The translations under genes were made by a program, and so were the position numbers. Below the pieces are notes generated by a model. That model was not told the DNA's origin, made no database searches, and saw only the letters and a program-made list of their open reading frames with translations. Of a stretch of 64,000 bases of DNA, positions 41,193 through 52,224 are shown piece after piece. The number at the start of each line of letters is the position of its first letter. Position 1 is the stretch's first letter. Origin of the DNA: Bradyrhizobium sp. AUGA SZCCT0283 (GTDB taxonomy: Bacteria; Pseudomonadota; Alphaproteobacteria; Rhizobiales; Xanthobacteraceae); contig NZ_JAFCLU010000028.1 of the NCBI RefSeq assembly GCF_018130385.1, positions 1 to 64,000 on the forward strand, in the 5' to 3' direction.

Positions 41193-41684
41193 TCAGAACG
41201 GAATATCGTCGTCCATATCGCTGTTGCGCGCGCCTGCCGCGACCGCCCGCCTCGGCGCCGAGCTGACCGGCCCGCCGGAACCGAAGTCACTTCCAGCATC
41301 GTCGGAGCCGAAATTGCCGCCACCGCCGCCGCTGCGGCCGTCGAGCATGGTCAGGGTCGAGTTGAAGCCCTGCAGCACGACTTCGGTCGAGTATTTCTCG
41401 ACGCCGCCCTGGTCGGTCCATTTGCGGGTCTGCAGCGCGCCCTCGATGTAAACCTTGGCGCCCTTCTTCAGATACTGTTCGACAATCTTGCAAAGCGGTT
41501 CGGAGAAGATGACGACGCGATGCCACTCGGTCTTTTCCTTGCGCTCCCCGGTGGCCTTGTCGCGCCAGGTTTCCGACGTCGCGATGCTCAGATTGGCAAT
41601 CGGCCGCCCGTCCTGTGTCCGCCGGATTTCAGGATCCTTGCCGAGGTTGCCGACCAGAATCACCTTGTTCACGCTTCCCGCCAT
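41193..41684 (-). CDS. ssb: single-stranded DNA-binding protein
   Basis: A 163-residue protein. The OB-fold starts MAGSVNKVILVGNLGKDPEI and includes ATSETWRDKATGERKEKTEW and KKGAKVYIEGALQTRKWTDQ. A Gly/Ser linker follows and the acidic tip DMDDDIPF at the end recruits repair and replication partners. The start is at 41684: GGAGAG precedes it and the longer frame to 41798 is rejected. A LexA box lies about 207 bases upstream, so SOS control is probable. Neighbours gyrA and uvrA give a replication/repair cluster. Confidence 0.96.
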   Translation of the reverse strand: MAGSVNKVILVGNLGKDPEIRRTQDGRPIANLSIATSETWRDKATGERKEKTEWHRVVIFSEPLCKIVEQYLKKGAKVYIEGALQTRKWTDQGGVEKYSTEVVLQGFNSTLTMLDGRSGGGGGNFGSDDAGSDFGSGGPVSSAPRRAVAAGARNSDMDDDIPF

Positions 41685-42196
41685 CGCCGCTCTCCACTCG
41701 ATATCGCCGGCAAAAATCACTGGTCCGGCCGCTTCCGTGCAGCCGCCTTCAATTCTTGACCTGTCGCTGGTCCGCCTTCCGCGTCCGTTTCCGGACATCT
41801 GGAGCGACCCTATACGCTCGCAAGCCCCGCCGACTTAGCGATCCCTCGGCAAGTCGGCGGTTATCCACATATAGCATCGCCCCGGCCAATGTTCCAGCTT
41901 TGTTCCGGGAATCCACGTCGCCATGGGCTGAACTCGCTACTCAACTGTATGGCGACTTAGGTTCGCCACAATTGAGTCCAGAAAACGCCAAAATGGAACC
42001 GAAAGTTCCGCCCGCTAACGTGAATAACGTAACCATATCATCAGCTTGTCTCGATGTTTTGGTTCACGAGTGTTGCAGTTCGGTGACGCAATTTTCGAGC
42101 GAGTCGCGCTATAAAACTCACCTAGCGGCGCGGCGCTCGCGTCATCACGGCAACGCTTCGGGACCAATGGAAGCGGGCAAGAGCTGGAGATAGAGG
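41685..42196. other. ssb/porin intergenic region
   Basis: Holds a LexA box (41891-41905) and, near the right end, a probable promoter of the porin gene with TATAAA at about 42110. No gene is supported. Confidence 0.5.
41891..41905. promoter_or_regulatory. ssb: LexA box of ssb
   Basis: GTTC-CAGCTTT-GTTC is the GTTC-N7-GTTC SOS box known for alphaproteobacterial LexA. It lies between ssb and the porin gene, on the ssb side. Confidence 0.8.
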
Positions 42197-42946
42197 ATGA
42201 AGAAGTTTCTGTTAGGTACGGTTGCTCTCATCGCGTTCGCGGCACCTGCGGCGGCCGCCGACCTCGCTGCGCGTCCTTACACCAAGGCCCCGCCGGCACC
42301 GATCGCCGTCGTGTACGACTGGAGCGGCTTCTACATCGGCGCCAATGGCGGCTGGGGTACGAGCCGCAAGTGCTGGGACTTCGTGGACCCGGCCGGCGCT
42401 TTCGTTGCAGCCGAGGGTTGCCATGACGCAGACGGCGGCACCGTCGGCGGCCAGATCGGTTATCGCTGGCAGGCAGGTACCTGGGTGTTCGGTCTTGAAG
42501 GCCAGGGCAACTGGGCCGACTTCCAGGGCAGCAATGCGAGCCTGTTCTTCCCCGGAGTCAGGAACGAATCGCGCATCGATGCGTTCGGCCTGTTCACGGG
42601 CCAGATCGGTTACGCCGCCAACAACGTTCTATTCTACATCAAGGGCGGTGCGGCCGTTACGGCGGATCGTTTCCGCGCCTTTGATATTCCCACGGGCATC
42701 GTGGTTGCCACCACCGGCGATGACACACGCTGGGGCGCCAGCGTCGGCGCGGGCATCGAATTCGGCTTCGCTCCCAACTGGTCGGTTGGCGTCGAATACA
42801 ATCACCTGTTCATGCAGGACCGCACCCACACCTTCGTCGACCCGACCGGCGCCTTCGTCGGCGACGACCGGATCAGCCAGGACGTGGACATCGTCACCGC
42901 TCGCATCAACTACCGCTTCGGCGGCCCGGTCATCGCGAAATACTGA
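42197..42946 (+). CDS. Omp25/31-type outer-membrane beta-barrel protein
   Basis: A 249-residue product with signal peptide (FLLGTVALIAFAAPAAAADL). The mature N-terminus ADLAARPYTKAPP is shared with two paralogs at 43173 and 51437. The family motif VYDWSGFYIGANGGWGTSRK begins the barrel; C-terminal ARINYRFGGPVIAKY is typical of the closing strand region. One Cys pair (KCWDF ... EGCHD) may form a disulfide. Barrels of this family number in dozens per Bradyrhizobium genome. A terminator follows. Confidence 0.92.
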   Translation: MKKFLLGTVALIAFAAPAAAADLAARPYTKAPPAPIAVVYDWSGFYIGANGGWGTSRKCWDFVDPAGAFVAAEGCHDADGGTVGGQIGYRWQAGTWVFGLEGQGNWADFQGSNASLFFPGVRNESRIDAFGLFTGQIGYAANNVLFYIKGGAAVTADRFRAFDIPTGIVVATTGDDTRWGASVGAGIEFGFAPNWSVGVEYNHLFMQDRTHTFVDPTGAFVGDDRISQDVDIVTARINYRFGGPVIAKY

Positions 42947-42972
42947 TCGCTGCTTTCAACCAACCAAGACCG

Positions 42973-43004
42973 AAAAGGCCGGCTCAACGCCGGCCTTTTT
43001 GTTT
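42973..43004 (+). terminator. intrinsic terminator after the porin gene
   Basis: AAAAGGCCGG (42973-42982) with CCGGCCTTTT (42990-42999) around CTCAACG; a T run follows. Confidence 0.85.
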
Positions 43005-43172
43005 GGTTGTACCGCGGGACAGTCCGCACCCGCTTCGGTTGCATTGCGCATACATTTGCCGCGGATGTGGTTTTTCGGCGACAGCATTTTGGGATGACTT
43101 CGCGCTATATGCGCAGGCAACCTGAAATTGACTACTCCGGTAGTTGCGTTGGAAATGCCGAAAGGAAGAAAC

Positions 43173-43826
43173 GTGAAGAAAATTTTGTTGACGACGACCG
43201 CCCTGATCGCGCTTGGGATCGCCCCCGCGGCCGCCGCAGACCTTGCCGCACGGCCATACACCAAAGCGCCCGCTATCGCGCCTGGGATCAACTGGTCGGG
43301 CTTCTATGCCGGCGTCATGGGCGGTTATGCCTGGGGCGACGACGTCAAGGGCGGCTTCGGCGGCGGCACCGTCGGTTACAACTGGCAGGCGCCCGGCAGC
43401 ATGTGGGTTTGGGGCCTCGAGATCGACGCCGCCGGCGCAAGCGTCAAGGATTCGATAACGGATTTGTCCCTCGGCTTTCCTGTAACCGCGGAAGAAAAGA
43501 TCCGCGCGTTCGGCAGCGTCACTGGCCGCGTCGGCGTGACCGCGGGCGCAGCCCTGTTCTACGCCAAGGGCGGCTATGCCTGGGCTGACAATCGCCTCTC
43601 GGCCACGGCGCTGGGCGTGACGTTGTTCGATGAATCCAAGGTTCACTCCGGCTGGACGGTTGGTGCTGGTGCCGAATATATGTTCGCACCGAACTGGTCG
43701 GCCAAGGTTGAATACATGTATGCCGACTACGGCTCTGAGACCTATTTCGCCGGAACGCCGTTCGCCGGCGATCTCGGTCTCACCACCCACAGCGTCAAGG
43801 GTGGCATCAACTATCACTTCAACTGA
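43173..43826 (+). CDS. Omp25/31-type outer-membrane beta-barrel protein
   Basis: A 217-residue product. The GTG at 43173 is chosen as start because GAAAGGAAG precedes it and it yields a short signal peptide (KKILLTTTALIALGIAPAAA); an ATG at 43155 is also possible. The mature part begins ADLAARPYTKAPA. Family motif INWSGFYAGVMGGYAWGDDV, FGGGTVGYNWQAPGSMWVWG, and LTTHSVKGGINYHFN with the terminal Phe-Asn. It is closer to the 51437 paralog than to its neighbour at 42197: both have GFGGGTVGYNWQ and VDAAGAS-type motifs. Confidence 0.9.
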   Translation: MKKILLTTTALIALGIAPAAAADLAARPYTKAPAIAPGINWSGFYAGVMGGYAWGDDVKGGFGGGTVGYNWQAPGSMWVWGLEIDAAGASVKDSITDLSLGFPVTAEEKIRAFGSVTGRVGVTAGAALFYAKGGYAWADNRLSATALGVTLFDESKVHSGWTVGAGAEYMFAPNWSAKVEYMYADYGSETYFAGTPFAGDLGLTTHSVKGGINYHFN

Positions 43827-43888
43827 AGCAGCAAGGTCGGTGGGGAGGGCTTGTCTCGGCTGACCCGGATTCTCAAGGTTTGATAGCG

Positions 43889-43920
43889 AAAGGCCGGCCT
43901 CGCGCCGGCCTTTTTTTGTG
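43889..43920 (+). terminator. intrinsic terminator after the second porin gene
   Basis: AAAGGCCGGC (43889-43898) with GCCGGCCTTT (43904-43913) around CTCGC, ending in a T run. Confidence 0.87.
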
Positions 43921-43954
43921 CGGAACTGCTGACTGCTGCTGCCAAAAATCTTTG

Positions 43955-44006
43955 TTTGACGCGTTTTCCTGACGTGAACCGGTGCCCACATCGCTTGAAA
44001 ACGCTA
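43955..44006. repeat. palindromic intergenic repeat (family A)
   Basis: ACGCGTTTTC (43959-43968), GAACCGGTGCCCAC, then GAAAACGC (43997-44004). It lies between the porin terminator and the uvrA LexA box. Confidence 0.8.
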
Positions 44007-44058
44007 TCGACCAAACAATCCGTTGATGATTCGCGCGCGGCACTGGAAATCCCTCGTC

Positions 44059-44073
44059 GTTCTTCCTATGTTC
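44059..44073. promoter_or_regulatory. uvrA: LexA box of uvrA
   Basis: GTTC-TTCCTAT-GTTC matches the alphaproteobacterial SOS consensus. It is 90 bases before the uvrA start. Confidence 0.82.
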
Positions 44074-44162
44074 CAGCATTCTTTAATCGGCGCCTGAGCC
44101 CGGTCCTTGACCGGCAATGCGCGCCCAACGTGGCGCGCGTCTGCACGCCTGGAAATGCCGAT

Positions 44163-47147
<2,985 letters not shown>

Positions 47148-47323
47148 TGTTGACAACCATTGGTTGCTTACATCAAACTGGTGCATTACGAGTGCTGTCC
47201 CCAAGCGCGAAACATAAGGCGCATCTTGCCCGTCGCTTCTCAATTGGCAAGTCGCAGAACAATAATTAGACGCCAGTGGGGGGAAAGCATTCTGGACGCG
47301 ATCGAAAGAAAGTTTGAGCATTC

Positions 47324-48215
47324 ATGCCTTTGTTAGCTTTCTGGGAATCCAATCCAGACGAAGTAGGCCAAACTTCGATCGAACAGATGTTATCAGGGCA
47401 CAATAAACGCGATCGGATTTGACGGAATTTGGACTTCGCCTGAGGGACATTCGATAGTTGCTGAAGTAAAGACTACAGACGCATATCGTATACCGCTTGA
47501 TACGATTGCCTCCTATCGGCAACGCCTGCTAGGCAGCAAGGAAGTAATTGAACCTTCGTCGATCTTAATCTTGGTTGGCCGACAAGATACAGGAGAGCTT
47601 GAGGCGCAGATACGGGGCTCGCGTCATGCGTGGGACATCCGTGTTATCAGTGCAGACTCCCTCGTGAAGCTTGTGCACCTAAAGGAAAACTCTGACGACC
47701 CCGAAACGGGACGAAAGATTCGCAGCCTTCTCACACCGATGGAATTTACGCGTCTGGATAGTTTGGTCGATGTGATGTTTGCAACCGTCACAGACGTCGA
47801 GGCAGGCATAATTGAAACCGTTGTCGATAAGATAGATGATACGACAACCAACTCAATCAAAGATACTTTCGTCACGCCAAGCGGGTGGGAGTTCACTGAC
47901 ACAGCGATGCTAGACGCAAAGCGGGCGAAAGCGATCGAGGCGCTCGCCAAAGTCATCGGGACGAAGTTTATAAAGAAGAGCCGCGCTCTGTACTGGGATG
48001 CTTCACACGAGAGTAGGCTCGCGTGCTCTGTTTCTAAGCGTTACACTAAGGGTGCTTATCCATATTGGTATGCGTACCATCCTCAATGGGATCAATTTCT
48101 GAGCGAAGGTAAGAAATCGTTCTTCGTACTGGGGTGTATGGATTTGCCGCATGCCTTCGCAATTCCGCTGGATATCCTGCAAGAACTTGTCGGCGTTAAA
48201 CACGACGACAACTGA
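47324..48215 (+). pseudogene. PD-(D/E)XK nuclease-like gene with frameshift
   Basis: An ATG at 47324 opens MPLLAFWESNPDEVGQTSIE..., which stops after GHNKRDRI. Shifting frame near 47409 gives a long uninterrupted reading to 48215: GFDGIWTSPEGHSIVAEVKT, then SYRQRLLGSKEVIEPSSILI, to LPHAFAIPLDILQELVGVKH. GFD ... EVK matches the PD-(D/E)XK restriction-endonuclease fold (Asp, Glu, Lys). Either the gene is dead or a frameshift occurs in expression. DNA here is visibly AT-richer than uvrA, a sign of recent transfer. A defence (restriction) role is inferred. Confidence 0.6.
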
Positions 48216-48529
48216 ACGGAGCACCTATTGGCATATACATTTGGTTGAAATAGGCAGTGGTTCAATTGCGCTCCAGCTACCAAAAGTATCCCGGCAGCTA
48301 CCGCTTGATGATTTTCGTATCTCGCTTGACTAGTCTTTCTAATGGTGATGGCTTGCGGCAACGAACGGGCGGAACCGTCGCGGAGCACGCAGCAAGCGCA
48401 GGGCGGATTAGCGAAGCGTAATCCGCCACTTCGACAGTCATGTTCCGTGCCCCTCAGCTCAACCGTGCTGTCGATACTGGGCGCTTTACCGTTCGCAAAA
48501 CTGAAAGCCGGTCGCTGCGAAAGCTCGCC
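48216..48529. other. intergenic with one short repeat
   Basis: AT-rich left half continuing from the broken nuclease gene; family E repeat at 48401-48427. No gene is supported. Confidence 0.4.
48401..48427. repeat. short palindrome (family E: GGCGGATTAGCG ... AATCCGCC)
   Basis: GGGCGGATTA and AATCCGCC flank GCGAAGCGT. This is a common Bradyrhizobium intergenic hairpin. Confidence 0.65.
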
Positions 48530-48856
48530 CTACACCGTCCAATAATGCGGATGCGGGCGCGAGCGGTCGCCCCAGTCGAAGTCGTCTTCATCGAGCTCGG
48601 ACGGGCCGGCGCGCAGGTCCTCCAGCGTCAGCTCGACCGTGAAGGCCTGACGCGCTGGATCGAACCGGAGTGCGTCCCACCGAACTGGATGATGGTGGTG
48701 GCTGGCGAGCAGACCGCCGGTTTTTATCACGGCATAAGCGACAGCTCCGCTCACCTTGTCCAGCATCAGTCGCTCGATCGTACCGAGCTTTGCGCCGTCT
48801 CGCCCGTAGACGTTCGCGTGCTCGACGCGATCACTGGGCACCAGGGTATGAGGCAT
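48530..48856 (-). CDS. PRC-barrel domain protein
   Basis: A 108-residue protein from the ATG at 48856 with GGGAGGA before it. PRC-barrel core: PHTLVPSDRVEHANVYGRDG, then GTIERLMLDKVSGAVAYAVI, KTGGLLASHHHHPVRWDALR. The His cluster SHHHHPV is unusual and could bind metal. The acidic end (SELDEDDFDWGDRSRPHP) is odd for the family. PRC-barrels take part in photosynthetic reaction centres, RNA processing (RimM) and many stress proteins. Divergent from the hemerythrin-like gene. Confidence 0.85.
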   Translation of the reverse strand: MPHTLVPSDRVEHANVYGRDGAKLGTIERLMLDKVSGAVAYAVIKTGGLLASHHHHPVRWDALRFDPARQAFTVELTLEDLRAGPSELDEDDFDWGDRSRPHPHYWTV

Positions 48857-49042
48857 GGCGTCCTCCCTGTTTTCTTGTTCGGCAGGCATTATAGCACGAA
48901 CAAGCCCGGCATGCGCGGACGTCCAGTCTGCCGCGCTGCACCAAAGCGCCAAGGGCTCTTTCCGTTGCGGTTTTGATCCAGCGCAAAATACCGCGACGGT
49001 TTTGAGCCTAGCCTTAATGGGCTCACGCTGTGGATCACGGCA

Positions 49043-49606
49043 ATGATCATCGAGCTGCTAACCCGGGAACACCGTAATATCGAACGCCTGCTCGCCGTCC
49101 TCGAACACGAGCTGGACATTTTCGATCGCGCAGACCGGCCGGACTATGAGGTTATCCGGGCCATCATTGCCTATTTCGAAGTCTATACCGAGATGTACCA
49201 CCACCCTCAGGAAGACCGGGTCTTTGCCAAGCTGAAAATTCGCGACCCCGTGGCCGCAGCGAAAGTCGGCGACCTCGCGCGTGAGCATCAAAAAGGGGCC
49301 GAGCGTTTGCGTCGCGTCGCAAAAGCGGTCGACGGTGTGCTCGCGGATCGCGAATTCCTTCGCCAGGACGTGGACGCCATCGTTCGCGATTTCCTGGAGC
49401 ACGAGCGGCGTCACATCGTGATGGAGGATCGCGATTTCTTCCCTGCGGCCCTGAAGGCATTGCGGCCTGCCGATTGGACCGAAATCGCTTCGGCCTTGTC
49501 CCCTCAAAAGGACCCACTGTTCAGCGATGCCACGGAAACGAGGTTCGAGGCACTACGAGCACATATCTTGCAGTTGGAGCAGGAGGCTGAAGCCGAACGA
49601 CGTTAG
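49043..49606 (+). CDS. hemerythrin-like domain protein
   Basis: A 187-residue soluble protein. It has the four-helix hemerythrin-like pattern with spaced His/Glu: LLTREHRNIERLLAVLEHEL, YFEVYTEMYHHPQEDRVFAK, LAREHQKGAERLRRVAKAVD, DFLEHERRHIVMEDRDFFPA. These residues would bind a di-iron centre that senses O2, NO or redox. Divergent from the PRC-barrel gene with about 190 bases between, so a shared control of stress functions is possible. Confidence 0.9.
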   Translation: MIIELLTREHRNIERLLAVLEHELDIFDRADRPDYEVIRAIIAYFEVYTEMYHHPQEDRVFAKLKIRDPVAAAKVGDLAREHQKGAERLRRVAKAVDGVLADREFLRQDVDAIVRDFLEHERRHIVMEDRDFFPAALKALRPADWTEIASALSPQKDPLFSDATETRFEALRAHILQLEQEAEAERR

Positions 49607-49650
49607 TCGCGCGCGAACGGGCACCGCGGGTCAACGCCCTGTTCCACGCC

Positions 49651-50421
49651 TCACTCCTCCATTACCGCTTCCACAAACCCCTTCGGGTCCTGGCAAAACT
49701 CCCGCATGACCCTGTAGTGATCGGTGTCCTTCACCGTCACCGGCTCAAGCCCATATTTGGTCAGCCGCAGCAGCCGCGCGTTGGGATACGCCATCAACAT
49801 AGGCGAATGCGTGGCCATGATGATCTGGCAGTGGCCGATGTCGTCCATTCGCCGCATCAGCTTCAGAAACTCGATCTGGCGCGCAGGAGACAATGCGGAC
49901 TCCGGTTCGTCGAAGATGAAGATGCCCTGCCGCTGGCAGCGCTCTTCAAAGAAGCGCAAGAAACCCTCGCCGTGCGAATGGGACAGGAAGTCAGGCGGGG
50001 GCGGCCCGAATGGGTCATCCTTGGCCGCCTTGTCCAGGTATCTTGCAACTGAGAAGAAGCTCTCCGCGCGGAAGAACCATCCATTCGTAACCTTGGGCAG
50101 CCAGCTTGCGCGAAGTGCAGTCGAGAGGCTGCCGCCCATCTTCTCCAGCGCGTCCGAATGGTCGACCGGCATATAGCCCTTGCCGCCACCGGCTTCGTCA
50201 TAGCCTGCAAGCACGGCGATGCCTTCCAGCAGGGTGGATTTTCCGGTCCCGTTCTCGCCGACGATAATCGTGATCGCGCGATCGAAACTCAATTCGAAAT
50301 TGTCGCGGAGCAGCGGAAGACAGAATGGATAGGTCTCGCGGTCGGTGATGCGCGAGGGCTCGAGCCAGATGCGCTTGAGGTACGGCGCCGGCAGATTGAT
50401 CGGCCTGTTTCGTCGTGCCAT
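49651..50421 (-). CDS. AAA family ATPase (ABC/OLD-like, predicted)
   Basis: A protein of 256 residues. Walker A IIVGENGTGKSTLLEGIAVL near residue 53; Walker B QGIFIFDEPESALSPARQIE near 170; QIIMATHSPMLMAYPNARLL as the His-containing switch. It is a single ABC-type ATPase domain without transmembrane or nuclease part, as in small AAA proteins of the OLD/RecF-like group. Function unknown; related proteins occur in defence and DNA repair. Convergent with the hemerythrin gene and divergent from the gene at 50525. Confidence 0.87.
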   Translation of the reverse strand: MARRNRPINLPAPYLKRIWLEPSRITDRETYPFCLPLLRDNFELSFDRAITIIVGENGTGKSTLLEGIAVLAGYDEAGGGKGYMPVDHSDALEKMGGSLSTALRASWLPKVTNGWFFRAESFFSVARYLDKAAKDDPFGPPPPDFLSHSHGEGFLRFFEERCQRQGIFIFDEPESALSPARQIEFLKLMRRMDDIGHCQIIMATHSPMLMAYPNARLLRLTKYGLEPVTVKDTDHYRVMREFCQDPKGFVEAVMEE

Positions 50422-50524
50422 GCGCTCTTATCCAACAACTGACGCAGTCCAGCGCTCCAATGCCAGCCTAACTCTCTGGCACAGTCTTCGGAACGAAACA
50501 AGAACATTCTTGAGCGTGCAGTTC

Positions 50525-50848
50525 ATGCCCAACACCACCTACACCCTCTTCCGCAACGCTATCCTCGGCGAGCAACAGGTCGTCTGCCGCTATGATGGCC
50601 GCTTCCGCGAATTGTGTCCTCACATCATCGGCACCAACAAACGCGGCGAAGACGTCGTGCTGGCCTGGCAGTTCGCTGGCGAGAGCAGCGGGCCGTTGCC
50701 GCAATGGCGATGCCTGAAGCTCGCCAACGTCAGTGACGCGCGCCCGCGCTCCGGCGGCTGGCACGAAGGCGGCTCGCATCAGACGACGCAGACCTGCGTG
50801 AGCGAGATCGACCTCGACATCAATGTTCACGTGCGAAAGTTACGGTGA
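50525..50848 (+). CDS. conserved small protein (107 aa), WYL-like look
   Basis: The ATG at 50525 is chosen; the longer frame to 50345 is antisense to the ATPase. Sequence: LFRNAILGEQQVVCRYDGRF, RELCPHIIGTNKRGEDVVLA, WQFAGESSGPLPQWRCLKLA, GGSHQTTQTCVSEIDLDINV. The beta-rich pattern with Y-DG-RELCPH-G and WRCL-KLA resembles the ligand-binding part of WYL-domain proteins but is shorter. Three Cys. Common in alphaproteobacteria, role unknown. Confidence 0.75.
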   Translation: MPNTTYTLFRNAILGEQQVVCRYDGRFRELCPHIIGTNKRGEDVVLAWQFAGESSGPLPQWRCLKLANVSDARPRSGGWHEGGSHQTTQTCVSEIDLDINVHVRKLR

Positions 50849-50852
50849 CCGG

Positions 50853-50972
50853 TCACCTGGCGTTCGGCAGGCTGACGTCCGGGCCGACCGAGGCCTCTTC
50901 GACGCTCGGCCATGCACGGACGATTTCGACGAAATCCCGCGGCGACACGCCCGGCGGCAGGATCACCTGCAT
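50853..50972 (-). CDS. short hypothetical ORF (39 aa)
   Basis: From the ATG at 50972: MQVILPPGVSPRDFVEIVRA, then WPSVEEASVGPDVSLPNAR. The composition is protein-like. An extended TTG start at 51062 would add KPEKELRRY and other residues but begins in a common repeat-like sequence (ATTGCGAGCGAAGC). Function unknown. Its stop is 4 bases from the stop of the gene at 50525-50848. Confidence 0.4.
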   Translation of the reverse strand: MQVILPPGVSPRDFVEIVRAWPSVEEASVGPDVSLPNAR

Positions 50973-51062
50973 GTAGCGCCGCAATTCCTTCTCGGGCTTG
51001 GATAGCCCTGACTCGTCGGCCTCGGCCAGGGCCGCACCTTGTAGACGATGCTTCGCTCGCAA

Positions 51063-51436
51063 TGATGTGGATAGGCCGTGATGTACGGAACACCCGCGTA
51101 AGGCTGCATCACAAGCTTGATCGAACGAACGCAGTCACCGCTCTTTCGCAGATCGAGAACGCATTCCGCTCCACACGTCGCCGCACTGCCGTCGAAATAG
51201 CAACCTGCCCGCGCCAATGCGCGGACGCGCTTCGGTCCAACTTTTGCCGGCATACGCAACGTATGGTTAACTCACAAGTGAACGTTCTCACATCCGCCGG
51301 ACGTCGCTTGCAGACGGCTCTCACAGGGCGCGTTCGCGTCCTCTTTCACAAAACGATGCGTCACCACGCCGGTGCGATCGGTTCGCTATGGAGCCCGCAG
51401 GGGGTTATACGAATGTTCAACTTTAGGGGACAAGAA
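51063..51436. other. intergenic, leader of the porin gene
   Basis: No gene supported. Two unsupported open frames (50963-51259 and 51109-51324, minus) look like chance. The last 60 bases lead into the porin gene with AGGGG before the ATG. Confidence 0.45.
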
Positions 51437-52099
51437 ATGAAACGACTACTTCTAGCTGGTGTGGCCCTTTCGGTCGCGACTGCGGCCTCGGCCGCCGACA
51501 TGCAGGCGCGGCCCTACACCAAGGCGCCCCCGGCGGCGGTGGTTGCGGTGTATAATTGGTCCGGCTTCTATATCGGCGCGATGGGCGGCTATGGCTGGGA
51601 CAGTGGGAACAGTAGCGGCGGCTTCGGCGGCGGCACGGTCGGCTACAACTGGCAGCTCCCAGGCAGTCAGTTTGTTTTCGGTATCGAAGTCGACGCCGCC
51701 GGCGCCAGCATCAAGGACAGCCTCACCGCAGACATCGGCGGGGGCGTCCTGGCCACGGAGGAACTCAAGATCAACTCGTTCGGCAGCGTGACCGGCCGAG
51801 CGGGCTTCGCAATGGATGCGGCCCTCATCTACGCCAAGGGCGGTTTTGCGTGGGCCAACAGAAAGGATTCCGTTTCAGTGCCAGCGCTCGGCGTGGCGAT
51901 TTCGGATAGCCAGTCCCACACGGGATTCACCATCGGCGGTGGCCTCGAATATTTGTTCACGCCGAACTGGTCGGCCAAGGGCGAGTACATGTACACCAGC
52001 CTCGGCAGCAAGACCTACAATCTGGGCGGCGACCTGTTTGACTCCGGCACCATCGACTTCCACACCATCAAGGTCGGCGTGAACTATCACTTTAGGTGA
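51437..52099 (+). CDS. Omp25/31-type outer-membrane beta-barrel protein
   Basis: A 220-residue product. GGGGACAAG precedes the ATG at 51437, which yields a short signal peptide (KRLLLAGVALSVATAASAAD). The mature part begins MQARPYTKAPPAAVV. Barrel motifs VYNWSGFYIGAMGGYGWDSG and GFGGGTVGYNWQLPGSQFVF, and the closing KVGVNYHFR. The relation to the product at 43173 is close through the whole length. Third barrel of this family in the window. Confidence 0.92.
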   Translation: MKRLLLAGVALSVATAASAADMQARPYTKAPPAAVVAVYNWSGFYIGAMGGYGWDSGNSSGGFGGGTVGYNWQLPGSQFVFGIEVDAAGASIKDSLTADIGGGVLATEELKINSFGSVTGRAGFAMDAALIYAKGGFAWANRKDSVSVPALGVAISDSQSHTGFTIGGGLEYLFTPNWSAKGEYMYTSLGSKTYNLGGDLFDSGTIDFHTIKVGVNYHFR

Positions 52100-52114
52100 G
52101 ACGACTCGTGTCGC

Positions 52115-52209
52115 TGCGTAGGGTGGGCAAAGCGAAGCGTGCCCACCATCCAGCACACGAACCTGAGAGATGGTGGGCACGGCGCTCTCGCGCCTTGCCC
52201 ACTCTACGG
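52115..52209. repeat. intergenic repeat (family C, long copy)
   Basis: GTAGGGTGGGCAAAGCGAAG and CGTGCCCACCAT, then GATGGTGGGCACGGCGCTCT and TTGCCCACTCTACG. A shorter copy is at 23171. It lies downstream of the porin gene and between convergent genes; no separate terminator is seen, so it may serve as one. Confidence 0.78.
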
Positions 52210-52224
52210 GCCCTCACTCTGGGT

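Noticed and set aside
42973..43920. The two GGCCGGC hairpins as mobile-element ends
   Set aside because: Each follows a porin stop and has a T run, which fits ordinary terminators.
51109..51324. A 71-codon minus-strand ORF before the third porin gene
   Set aside because: No start signal and no recognisable composition; it lies in the porin leader.
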